DNA of 64,000 nucleotides, taken from positions 124,001 to 188,000 of the forward strand of contig CANXME010002130.1 of NCBI GenBank assembly GCA_948144175.1, given 5' to 3'. Source of the stretch: Closterium sp. NIES-65. Taxonomy: Eukaryota; Streptophyta; Zygnematophyceae; Desmidiales; Closteriaceae. Below the pieces are notes generated by a model that had not been told where the DNA came from, made no database searches, and saw only the letters and a list, made by a program, of their open reading frames with translations. Within the stretch, counting starts at the first letter, position 1. Every line of letters begins with the position of its first letter. Shown here in pieces: positions 50,001 to 60,930 of the stretch. A program made the position numbers and the translations under genes.

Positions 50001-52440
50001 CAGACCTTCACGCTTCCGGACTCTCCACAGCAAAATGGGATTGCTGAGCGCCGCATTGGCATGGTCATGGATGTCGCTCGTACGTCCATGATGCATGCGG
50101 CTGCCCCCCATTTTCTGTGGCCGTTTGCGGTGAGGTACGCGGCGCATCAGCTCAACCTTCACCCCCGGGTCTCTCGGCCTGCGATGTCCCCAGCCTTGCT
50201 GTGGACGGGGAAGGTTGGCGATGCGTCTGTGTTCCGTGTCTGGGGATCTCGGGCGTTTGTCCGCGACTTGTCTGCGGACAAGCTGTCCCCTCGTGCTGCT
50301 CCCTGTGTCTTCCTTGGCTTCCCCACTGACGCCCCAGGGTGGCAGTTTTACCACCCCTCCTCTCGTCGTGTTCTGTCCTCCCAGGACGTCACGTTCGACG
50401 AGTCAGTCCCCTTCTACCGTCTCTTCCCCTACCGCACTCCTTCCCTCCCCCCTCCCCCGGACTTCCTTGTGCCGGTTCCCCCCCCGGTAGACCCCCTCCC
50501 CCCTCAGGTTCCTGCCCCCTCAGGTGTGTCCCAGGTAGACGCCGTTGACCCGGTCGAGGTTACTGGTGACTCTGGTGCTGCTGCGGGTGCTGAGCCTGGG
50601 GGTGCTGACTCTGGGGGTGCTGTGCGCGGGGGTGCTGAGCCTGGGGGTGCTACTGCTGGGGGTGCTGGGCCTGAGGGTGCTACTGCGGAGGGTGCGGAGC
50701 CTGGGGGTGCTGAGCCGGGGGGTGCTGTGCCTGGAGGTGCTGGGTCTCGGGGTGCTGGGTCGGGAGCTGCTGAGCCTGGGGGTGCTGAGCTAGGAGCTGC
50801 TGAGCCTGGGGGTGCTGCGTCTGGAGCTGCTGAGCCAGGGGTTTCTCCTGCTGCTGCGTCTCGCCAGGAGCCCCTCTCTCCACAGGAGCTGCGCGAGTGG
50901 TTCGCTCGCCGCTGGAGGCGTGCTGCTGAGTCTGGAGGTGCTGCTGGAGCTGGAGCTGGAGCTTCTTTGACCGTCGAGGGTGCGGGTGCTGCCGGTCCCG
51001 GAGCTGCTGGACCTGCGGGTCCTCCTGGAGCTGGAGCTGCTGAGGGCGTTGGTGCTGAGTCTACTGCTGTTGGTCCTGCCGCTGGAGGTGTGGGTGGCGC
51101 TGGTACTGTCGCTGAGGGTGCTGGTGCTGTCCTTGCTGAGTCTGGAGCTGCCGCGCGGCCTCGACCGTACTTCGTTCCGCTCCTGCAGCAGGTTCTTGGT
51201 CTTTCTCCTCCAGTAGAGGGTCCACCGCCTGTCCAGTCGCAGTCCCTGCTGGAGCCTTCCTCTCCACTGCCTGCTCCCTCTCCTTACACTGGTCCTACTG
51301 GAGGTCTTGCTGAGCGTCGTGAGCCTGCGTCTCGTCCCGCGTCGCCTGTTCGTGCTGCTCGCGCTAGTGGTCGCAGTTCGCGTCAGCGTCCTCCTCCTGT
51401 CCCTAGCACGCACCGGATGTCTTTGCGTCCGTCCACTGCTCCTCTGCGTGCCCCTTTGCCTTCTCCTCCTGAGTCCTCTCTTCCTGCGCTTGCCGACCCT
51501 GAGTCGGACTCTCTTCGTGCTGCCAGTCCTACTGTCACGCGTCTCCTTGCTACTCTCGTCACTGACCCCTCATTTGAGTCCACTGCTGCGTCTGCCCTTG
51601 TCGCTGAGCTCGTCGACTTTGCTGCTCGCTGTCGTCTCGACTACGCTGCTAGTCTTGTTACTGAGTCTGCGTCTGTCTGTCCTCCGTCCGTCGGGGGTGA
51701 GTGTGCTCTTGGCACGGACGTCCTAGAGGACAGGCAGGAGGAGTTACAGTGTCTAGCGGCTACTTCACCTCATCTCGCGTCTGTACTGCTTGCCCCTCAG
51801 GGAGACCCGGATGCACTAGACATCCCGACTCCGCGTTCTTACGCGGAGGCCGTAGAGGGTCCCTACTCCTCTCAGTGGGAGGCAGCTATGGATGCAGAGA
51901 TGGCTTCCTGGAAGTCCACAGGCACCTACGTTGACGCGGTTCCCCCTCCTGGGGCGAACATCGTCAGTGGCATGTGGATCTTCAGGGTGAAGCGACCGCC
52001 GGGCTCTCCACCTGTCTTCAAGGCACGGTACGTTGCTCGTGGCTTCAGTCAGCGGCAGGGAGTTGACTACTTTCAGACCTTCTCTCCCACCCCGAAGATG
52101 ACTACTCTTCGGGTGCTGCTGCACATAGCCGCTCAGCGCGACTACGAGCTTCACTCTCTCGACTTCAGCACTGCGTTCTTGCAGGGTAGCCTGCACGAGG
52201 AGATCTGGCTTCGCCGTCCACCTTGCTTCACTGGGACTTTCCCTCCTGGCACCCAGTGGAGCCTCCGACGGCCAGTCTACGGTCTCCGCCAGGCACCGCG
52301 TGAGTGGCACGACACACTGAGGACTACGCTTGCGGCTCTTGGGTTTGCTCCTTCTACTGCTGACCCGTCGCTGTTTCTTCGCACCGACACTTCCCTGCCG
52401 CCGTTCTACATCCTCGTGTACGTCGACGACTTGGTCTTTG
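47093..52440 (+). mobile_element. Copia segment embedded in G4 (leader, gag, protease, integrase, half of RT)
   Basis: The segment starts in a GC-rich leader with GAGCCGCCCGGGAGCC-type units (47,100-47,400). Gag follows from 47,496 (MATPSVLAFDAEGRAIDF), then a long glycine-rich region (48,300-48,530), a zinc-knuckle-like segment (near 48,680-48,740) and protease (LDSGASRSFF near 49,060). GAG-pre-integrase (WHHRLGHPSLPRL near 49,525), integrase (MDVWGP near 49,730, HSDRGGEF near 49,935, QNGIAERR near 50,035), the repeat linker (50,570-51,150) and RT up to YVDD (52,419-52,430) complete it. It lacks both LTRs, its primer-binding site and RNase H. It is the same family as A, B1 and D and looks unbroken within itself. 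Confidence 0.9.
48290..48535 (+). repeat. Glycine-codon microsatellite in the Copia gag inside G4
   Basis: Near-continuous GGN codons with scattered serines make a glycine-rich region between the capsid-like part and the zinc-knuckle-like segment. Shorter versions occur at the same place in B1 (15,420-15,640), D (35,400-35,600) and F (59,765-59,850). Confidence 0.85.
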
Positions 52441-53050
52441 CCCCACTCACTGATTTACTGCGCAAGGGGGTCGTTTTTACGTGGGGGGAGAAAGAGCATG
52501 CTGCCTTCTCTGCCCTGAAAAAAGTTCTCTGTTCACCACCCGTTTTACGCATCGCTGATCCCCACCGCCCTTTCGAAGTGGTTACCGACGCAAGTGACAT
52601 CGCCATCGGAGCTGTACTGTTACAGGACTTCAGCGACGGCCTCCAACCCATCGCCTACGAATCACGCAAACTACATCCGCCTGAGCGAAATTACCCGATA
52701 CACGACCGCGAAATGCTCGCGATCGTGCACGCATTCAAAGTGTGGCGCTGCTACTTGACCGGCGCAGACGTGACAGTACGGAAAGACCATCGGTCTCTAC
52801 AGTACCTCCGTGCACAGCCCCACCTCAACCCACGACAGATTCGATGGCTCGATTTCCTCGAGTCGAATTTTCACTATACGGTCACATACAAAAAAGGAGC
52901 CTCGAATATCGCCGACGCACTGACCCGCCCCACTGCCCAGATCCACGCGATACTACTCGCCCAGACCAGCCCGCTACTGACAGGCCTATTTACCCACGGA
53001 TATCAAACAGACCCGTTCTTTACAAGAGGCAACTCACAGCAATTCGCAGC
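52441..53050 (+). repeat. 610-bp direct duplication, copy 2 (Gypsy RNase H region)
   Basis: This copy continues without a break into the remainder of Gypsy pol (RNase H end, integrase, chromodomain). At its left edge Copia and Gypsy share the bases GCC, a short microhomology. Confidence 0.93.
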
Positions 53051-54437
53051 GGCAAAAGGAGTCTATTACGTAAAAGCTGGAACCGACCGCATCTGGGTAC
53101 CAGGATACACGCTACTGCGGGAACTACTGTTACAGGAAGCACACGACGGAGTTACCTCGGGACATTTCGGGGTAGAAAAAACACGGCAGCAGCTGCAGCG
53201 GTACTACTACTGGCCAGAAATGTTGACCGATGTGCAACGACACGTGGCATCGTGCCCCACTTGCCAGCTCATGAAGTCAAGCAGGAAGCGACCGACGGGA
53301 CAATTACAACACATCCCGCCCCCAGAGCGTGCCTGGCAGCAGGTGACGATGGATTTCGTCACGGGGTTACCAGCTGGGGCGAGTGGGAATGACGCGATCC
53401 TGGTCGTCGTCGATCGACTAACGAAGATGGCTCATTTCGCAGCATGCAGGAAATCAATCACAGCCGAGGAAACCGCCCGACTCTTCATCACCACCGTCGT
53501 TCGACTGCACGGGATACCCGCATCGATCATCAGCGACAGGGACACGAAATTTACAAGCAACTTCTGGAGGAACCTGTGGCAGCAGTTCGGCACGCGCTTA
53601 CAGTTCAGTTCATCCTATCACCCCGAAACCGACGAACAGACGGAACGGACAAATCAGACCATGGAGCAGCTGATTCGAGCCACGTGCGACGATCCAAATA
53701 CGTGGGAACAGCAGCTGCCACTCATCGAGTTCGCATACAATAACGCACCATCAGCCACGACGCAACAGTCGCCGTTTTACTTGAATTACGGACAGGACCC
53801 AACAGTACCCATGACACCGAATCCCGACAACCCCGTCCCACGAGCACAACAGTTCGCCGAGATTCTGCAAACAGCACGGACCAGGGCAGCAGAAGCAATC
53901 AAAAAATCAAACATCATCGCTAAACGCAACGCCGATCGCCATCGCAGACCCGTTACTTATCAGCCCGACGACCTCGTTTTACTCGATACTCAGAACCTCC
54001 GCCTGCCCATCACTCCAAAACTCCGCCCTCGATACTGTGGGCCATTTCGAATCAGTCACATGGTTACGCCAGTCACCACGCACCTCCTCCTCCCTGCTGA
54101 CTGGTACGTCAGCCCCTCGTTCCACTTCAGCTTACTTCGCCCTTACGTACCATCCACCAGCCAACTCCCACGACATCGACCCACCAGCATGACACGACCA
54201 CCAACCGAACCATTCATCACCCCCGACAAGATCCTGAGCCACAGAGTTCGCGACCCTCGAGGAGCCCGGAAAGTGGAATTTCTGATCCGCTGGAAAGATC
54301 GTACCCCCACCGAGGACAATTGGGTTCCCCTGGAGAAAGTTGAAAATCACCCCGTCGTCACCGACTACCTGCGTAGCCGCAATTTCCGAGACATCCACGC
54401 GCTTTCATAAGGAGGACCTCCTTAGGAGGGGGGGTAG

Positions 54438-54769
54438 TGTAAGGAAATTCCCTTTTCCTTACTTCGCGTCCCTGCTCAACGCATACATCACTGTAGCACC
54501 TCAGTCAGCACCGTTACCACTCGCGACCATCGCATCATTCATCATCCCGCCCTTTTCGCACATCGCATCCCGACCTCACGGCTCGGCTGGTAACCCGCGC
54601 TCCGGACCTATGCTTCGACACTTTCCCAACCTCAGTCCCAGGCTCGTCGCGCGACCATTACCGTTACCACGGTAGTTTCGCTATATAATGTTTGCTCATG
54701 CCTTCGCTCATTTGTATTCTTGCTTCGATAGTGCAATTCTCGCTCGTTCACTCAATTGCACTCGTAACA
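54438..54769 (+). repeat. 3' LTR of G4
   Basis: It begins TGTAAGGAAATTCCC after the purine tract and ends CACTCGTAACA, followed by GGTAA. It is the same length as the 5' LTR with about six single-base differences, all transitions. Confidence 0.93.
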
Positions 54770-54808
54770 GGTAATAAGGGGCGCGAAGTAAGGGAAAGGA
54801 ATTTTCCA
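54770..54808 (-). repeat. 5' LTR of G2, piece 3 of 3
   Basis: The words GGTAATAAGGGGCGCGAAG and GGAAAGGAATTTTCCA continue the G2 LTR exactly where G4 interrupted it; compare 11,566-11,600. The outer edge at 54,808 is approximate. Confidence 0.75.
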
Positions 54809-54943
54809 TATTTTTTTAAAGAACGAGTTTGCACTATACCAATGCAAATACATTCACCGTCGTAACAAGAATTTTCCATGGTTTGTACTCGCTTTACACT
54901 CTATTGCAATTCTTGCTACTTTGATTCAATTGCACCGGTAACA
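54809..54943. repeat. Diverged LTR remnants at the right edge of the nest
   Basis: A first part (about 54,820-54,875) resembles the end of a G2-type LTR on the minus strand (GAGTTTGCACTAT, AATACATTCA). A second part (about 54,880-54,943) resembles the plus-strand end of a G1-type LTR and finishes GATTCAATTGCACCGGTAACA-like. I take the latter as the remaining end of the G1 3' LTR. Confidence 0.5.
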
Positions 54944-55218
54944 GTTGGACACGAATTCTGGAATTACGAAGTATTTCTTCACGAACCCCACGACACTAGC
55001 CGCGATCGTAACCCCCACCACCTCCTAGGCATTCCACAAGGTGATTATTCCCGTTGTGTCTGCGCGTGTCGTCTTCGCACGCCACTAACCTTTCTCACAC
55101 CCTATTTCCCGTGTAGGATTCCGCAAAGTAGCGAGCTCGTCTGTTGGCGTTCAAGAATTTCGCGTGTCATCGTTGCCGATTGACCCGTCCAGCGCTCATC
55201 GCCTCGTCCGTCGCCGCC
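54944..55218 (+). promoter_or_regulatory. Putative promoter and 5' untranslated region of BET3
   Basis: These 275 bases are all that separates the last retroelement remnant from the BET3 start codon. No TATA box or other firm motif was identified. The last bases before the start (CCGTCGCCGCCATG) give a good eukaryotic start context, with GCC repeats and an A/G at -3. The promoter could extend into the retroelement. Confidence 0.45.
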
Positions 55219-57351
<2,133 letters not shown>

Positions 57352-57614
57352 CACCGCACTGCACCACACCGGGAGGTCTACAGTGTTGGACCACAACACT
57401 CTCTTCATCAGTACCACTATGTCCTGCATGTGGCTGGCATGCGATCATTCTCCAGTACCATATGTATAATATTCAAGTGTCATCGCCGGGATAGTAAACA
57501 TATCGGTAAATGAAGTAGCATATAGCCTAGCATACAGTTATAACATGACACTTCATTGTACCTATGAGCAGTTCTCATTAAGTCTAGTCCCTCAAGGTAT
57601 TTATTGTTTGGCAA
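57352..57614 (+). other. BET3 3' untranslated region and spacer to the next retroelement
   Basis: These 263 bases follow the BET3 stop codon and are moderately AT-rich from about 57,450. No gene or clear polyadenylation signal was identified. They end at GGCAA (57,610-57,614), the probable target site of the following LTR. Confidence 0.5.
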
Positions 57615-58098
57615 TGTTGGAAACAATCGGTCCTAAGCGCCTCTGTCGTGTCGAAACACTAAGACACAAAAGAAACGAAGTATAACGAATCACCGGCGAG
57701 TCAACCCTCGGAGGTTGAAAGTAACTGTTGGAGGTTACGCGAAGGTCAGCGACCTTTGACCTGACAAATACAGCGTGACAGCAAGGACACACAACTGACT
57801 CGCTACAGAGCAGTTGCCCGAGTCGTCACTGTATCAAACCACAACAGCAATACAGTTATAACTGCATCTCTTCGTATTCCTTGTACTCATATATAAACCT
57901 GTATCCACCTGTTTTAATCAACTCACTTTGCCCTCACATACTAACGCAAGGTGGTTCACAACCCTTTAATTAACGCTTCCGCTACTACACCAACTCTACC
58001 CAGAGTTCACCCCTGCAAAGATCCTAAGGGGTTTTTCAGCCCAACATGGTATGAGAGCAATCAGGGGGAATTCAACTTCTATACCGACAATATCAATC
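57615..58098 (+). mobile_element. 5' end of a C1-family Copia element (LTR and start of interior), cut by Copia F
   Basis: The LTR (57,615-58,046) begins TGTTGGAAACAATCGG and ends TTTCAGCCCAACA. A primer-binding site TGGTATGAGAGC (58,047-58,058) and a short interior that matches C1 at about 24,140 (GGGGAATTCAACTTCTATACC-like) follow. At 58,099 the LTR of Copia F begins. The rest of this element, if present, is beyond the window. The LTR is clearly diverged from the C1 LTR, so this is a separate insertion. It lies within 270 bases of the BET3 stop codon. Confidence 0.88.
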
Positions 58099-58208
58099 TG
58101 TCAAATGTTGTAGCCTGTAGTGAGGTTTGTCTTAGGGGGTACAGAAGTTAGGGTTTGTCATATGTACCCCAACCAACATCAATGCAACACTCATTCCTCA
58201 TTTTGACA
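58099..58208 (+). repeat. 5' LTR of Copia F
   Basis: It has TG...CA ends, with the shared internal words TTAGGGGGTACA and AGGGTTTGTCATATGTACCC, like the B1 and N1 LTRs. The primer-binding site follows at 58,209. Confidence 0.88.
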
Positions 58209-58329
58209 TGGTATCAGCTAGGTTAGGATCCTGTGGGATCCCGTTCCTCCGTTCTCCGTTCGTACCTCCCGAGCCTGATCCTACCTCTCGTTCGTACCAG
58301 TTTCGTAGTTACCGCGCCTAGTACCGAGC

Positions 58330-58800
58330 CTAGCGTCATCTCCCCCGTCGCGTCACGCCTGTTCCCCCCCGTCGCGTCACGCCCGTTCCCCCCGTCGCGT
58401 CGCGCCCGTTCCCCCCGTCGCGTCGCGCCCGTTCCCCCTGTCGCGTCGCGCCCGTTCCCCCCCGTCGCGTCGCGCCCGTTCCCCCCGTCGCGTCGCGCCC
58501 GCCTGTTACCCCCCCCGTCCCGTCGCCCTGTCCCGTCGCGTCGCCCTGTCCCGTCGCCCTGTCCCGTCGCGTCGCCCTGTCCCGTCGCGTCGCCCTGCCC
58601 TGTCCCGTCGCGTCGCCCTGCCCTGTCACGTCGCCCTGTCCCGTCGCGTCGCCCTACCCCGTCGCGTCGCCCTGCCCTGTCCCGTCGCCCTGCTCCGTCG
58701 CGCCGCCCTGCCCCGTCGCGTCGCCCTGTCCCGTCGCGTCGCCCTGCCCCGTCGCGTCGCCCTGCCCTTTCCCCCGTCGCGTCGCCCTCCCTAGGCCCTG
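58330..58800 (+). repeat. GC-rich tandem leader of Copia F
   Basis: Units built on CGTCGCGTCGCGCCCGTTCC (to about 58,500) and then CCCGTCGCGTCGCCCTG (to about 58,780) form a near-continuous array upstream of gag. Apparent open frames here reflect composition. Confidence 0.85.
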
Positions 58801-60845
58801 GCCTGTCGCCCTTCCTAGGCCCTGGCCCGTCGCCCTACCCTAGGCCCTGGCCCGTTGCCCTACCCTACGTCTTGGCCCGTCGTCCTAGCCCGCTCTTCCG
58901 CTGCGACTGAGTCCTCTTCCCCCCCCCGGTTGTTACTCGCCTGTTCGTTCTCACTATGGCGACTCCGCGAGTTCTTCGTTTCGACGCCGACGGTAGACCC
59001 CTTGACTTTTCCGTCTGGCTTCTTCGCGCTCGTCGTCTGTTAGAGAGTCAGGTCCAGGGGGGCGAGACCCTCTGGTCACACGCTACTGGTGACCTCCCCG
59101 AGCCCCCCGAGCCTACAGCTTTAGGCCCTGCTCCTGACGACGCTGCTACGGCTCGCTTTGCCCGTCAGCGCGCTGACCGGACGGCTTGGACGTCGCGTGA
59201 CGCTGCGGCCTGCATCGCACTCAGCAGCCTCCTCCCTGAGTCCGAGGAGGTCCACTTTACTCAGGTTCGCACCGCTGCTGCGTACCTCACTGCGATTAAG
59301 GCCCGCTACTCTACTCCCGCTACTGTCTCTCTCGGCCGTCTTTTCCTCCCGTTCCTGTTTCCTGATCTTGCCTCGTTTGAGCGCTCTGCTGACTTGATCG
59401 CTCACCTCCGCTCGCTCGACGCTAGTTACCGCGCTGCTTGCACTGAGGCACAGCTTGCACTGCTTCCTCCCCCCATGGCGATTACTGTCTATTTCATCGC
59501 CACTAGCCTCCCTGACCGCCTTGCCTCCGTTCGTGACGCGCTTCTGCTGAAGCACCCTAGTGAGCTGACTATCGAGGTCCTTGAGTCTGCACTCAAGGAC
59601 GTCGAGAGCAACCTTCGTTCGGTAGCTGCCGCCTCTGGTACTGTGTCCCCCCCACTCTTCCACGGGTGCACAGTCCCGCAGTTACCCACCTTCACTGCCT
59701 CTCTTGCCACTGCCGCTACTGACGCGACCGCGGCTGCTGTTACGACTGCGTCGCGGTCCCGCGGCAGGGGGGGCAAGAAAGGTGGTTCCGGTGGAGGTGG
59801 AGGCGGAGGTAGCGGAGGTAGTGGGGGTGCTGTTGCGACTGGCGGTGGTGGGAGTGCAGCGTCTGGAGAGACCCCTCGTGCAGCGGCCGGTGACTCCACT
59901 GCACCTGCTGGTGGCGGCGACCCTCGAGCTCGTCAGTCGCCTCCTGTACTGCCGGCCCCGCTAGGTGGAGCAGCGGCGTGGTACCAGGCTCAGCGTCAGC
60001 AGCACCTTCAGCAGCAGCAGCAGCCCCTTTCCTCCCAGCAGCCTCAGCAGCAGCAGCGTCAGCAGCTGGCTCCGGGGTCGGGGCTGCGTCAGCCCCAGCG
60101 CGGTGCTGCTTACCCTCCCTGCCCCTACCAGGTTCAGACAGGTCCTCGTCGGGGCCACCCTTGTGGCCGCTTTCACCCCCCTGGTCAGTGCTTTGCTCAG
60201 CTCACTGACACGGTCCGGTTGACCTACGGGGTTGGCGGTCCTGCTCCTGACTGGCTTCCTCTGGTTCAGCGCTACGGCTCCGCTCTGTGGGGCATGTCTG
60301 CTGAGCAGTTAGTTGATCTGATTAGTGCTCCTCATGCTATGTATGCTGCTGTTGACTCTAGTGTTTCTGACTCTGTTTACTCTGGTGTTGTTAGCTTAGG
60401 TGCTAGTCTTGCTCAGTTGCCTGTTGCTAGTGTAGGTACTTGTGTAGACTCTAGACCAGCGACTACCTCAGAGGATGCTTCGCTGTCGTTCACACTGGAC
60501 TCTGGAGCCTCCCACTGCTTCTTTCGGGACAGCACGACACTTACACCACTTCCTGCGCCTGTTTCTGTAGCGTTGGCTGATCCCACTACGGGACCAGTCA
60601 CTGCACGTCACACTACCACTTTACCGTGTCCTGCTGCTCCCTCCGGGTCTCTCACTGGGTTTCACGTCCCCTCGTTCTCCCGGAACTTGGTGGGCGTGCG
60701 ACCCCTCGTGAGCCAGCACGTGGGTGTGTGGTTTGAGCCTTCTGGAGAGACTGCGGTGTGTGTTGACGGAGACTCTTACCAGCCTCTTGCTACCTTTACT
60801 GCTGAGCCGGGCTCGGGTCTCTACACTCTTCACACTGGCCCGCGT

Positions 60846-60930
60846 GCGCCGCAGCAGCAGCCGCAGCAGCAGCAGCAGCAGCCGCAGCCGCAGCAGCAGC
60901 AGCAGCAGCAGCAGCACCAGCGGCCGCACC
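60846..60930 (+). repeat. CAG-rich microsatellite coding glutamine in Copia F
   Basis: CAGCAGCAGCCGCAGCAG-type units encode a Q/P-rich stretch between protease and GAG-pre-integrase. Confidence 0.85.

Larger units (their letters stand above)
47496..54410 (+). other. Natural Copia-to-Gypsy fused reading frame (2,304 codons)
   Basis: One uninterrupted frame, as the sequence stands, starts at the Copia gag start codon (47,496). It crosses from Copia RT (YVDDLVFA) into Gypsy RNase H (LTDLLRKGVVFTWGEKEH) at 52,440/52,441 and ends at the Gypsy stop at 54,410. Parts in order: Copia gag, protease, integrase and the first part of RT; then Gypsy RNase H, integrase (YHPETDEQTERTNQTMEQLI near 53,620) and a chromodomain (KILSHRVRDPRGARKVEFL near 54,225). 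The frame thus holds two integrases of different superfamilies. Whether any product is made is unknown; a local misassembly is the main alternative. Confidence 0.85.
43272..54769 (+). mobile_element. G4: young chromovirus Gypsy carrying an internal Copia segment
   Basis: Equal 332-bp LTRs, flanked by GGTAA (43,267-43,271 and 54,770-54,774), bound 11.5 kb. Gypsy parts: primer-binding region (43,604-43,620), gag (43,786-44,964), protease (near 45,140), RT (45,790-46,440) and RNase H. They resume at 52,441 with RNase H, integrase and a chromodomain ending at 54,410, then a purine tract (AGGAGGGGGGGTAG) and the 3' LTR. Between 47,093 and 52,440 lies a Copia segment without LTRs, and 610 bp of Gypsy sequence is present on both sides of it. 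The LTRs differ by about six transitions, so the element is young. Its reading frames look whole or nearly so. It sits in the 5' LTR of G2. Confidence 0.92.
11252..54808 (-). mobile_element. G2: minus-strand chromovirus Gypsy, split by three insertions
   Basis: The element's own pieces are 11,252-13,958, 21,081-23,687, 43,132-43,271 and about 54,775-54,808. Read on the minus strand it has its 5' LTR (three pieces), a primer-binding region (TTGGTATCAGAGG near 23,505-23,517), gag with a zinc knuckle (about 23,420-22,200), protease (about 22,100-21,750), RT (about 21,450-21,081 and 13,958-13,560), RNase H and integrase (about 13,510-12,100), and a diverged chromodomain and 3' LTR (11,900-11,252). 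It is the same broad family as G1 and G4. It carries many breaks and is older than the elements inside it. It lies in the 3' LTR of G1. Confidence 0.85.

Noticed and set aside
47496-54410. A very large host gene with an unusual domain mix
   Set aside because: Every part is retroelement sequence inside a Gypsy with matching LTRs and a target duplication.
58233-58910. Proline/arginine-rich protein upstream of Copia F gag
   Set aside because: It is coded entirely by the leader tandem repeat and overlaps the primer-binding side of the element.
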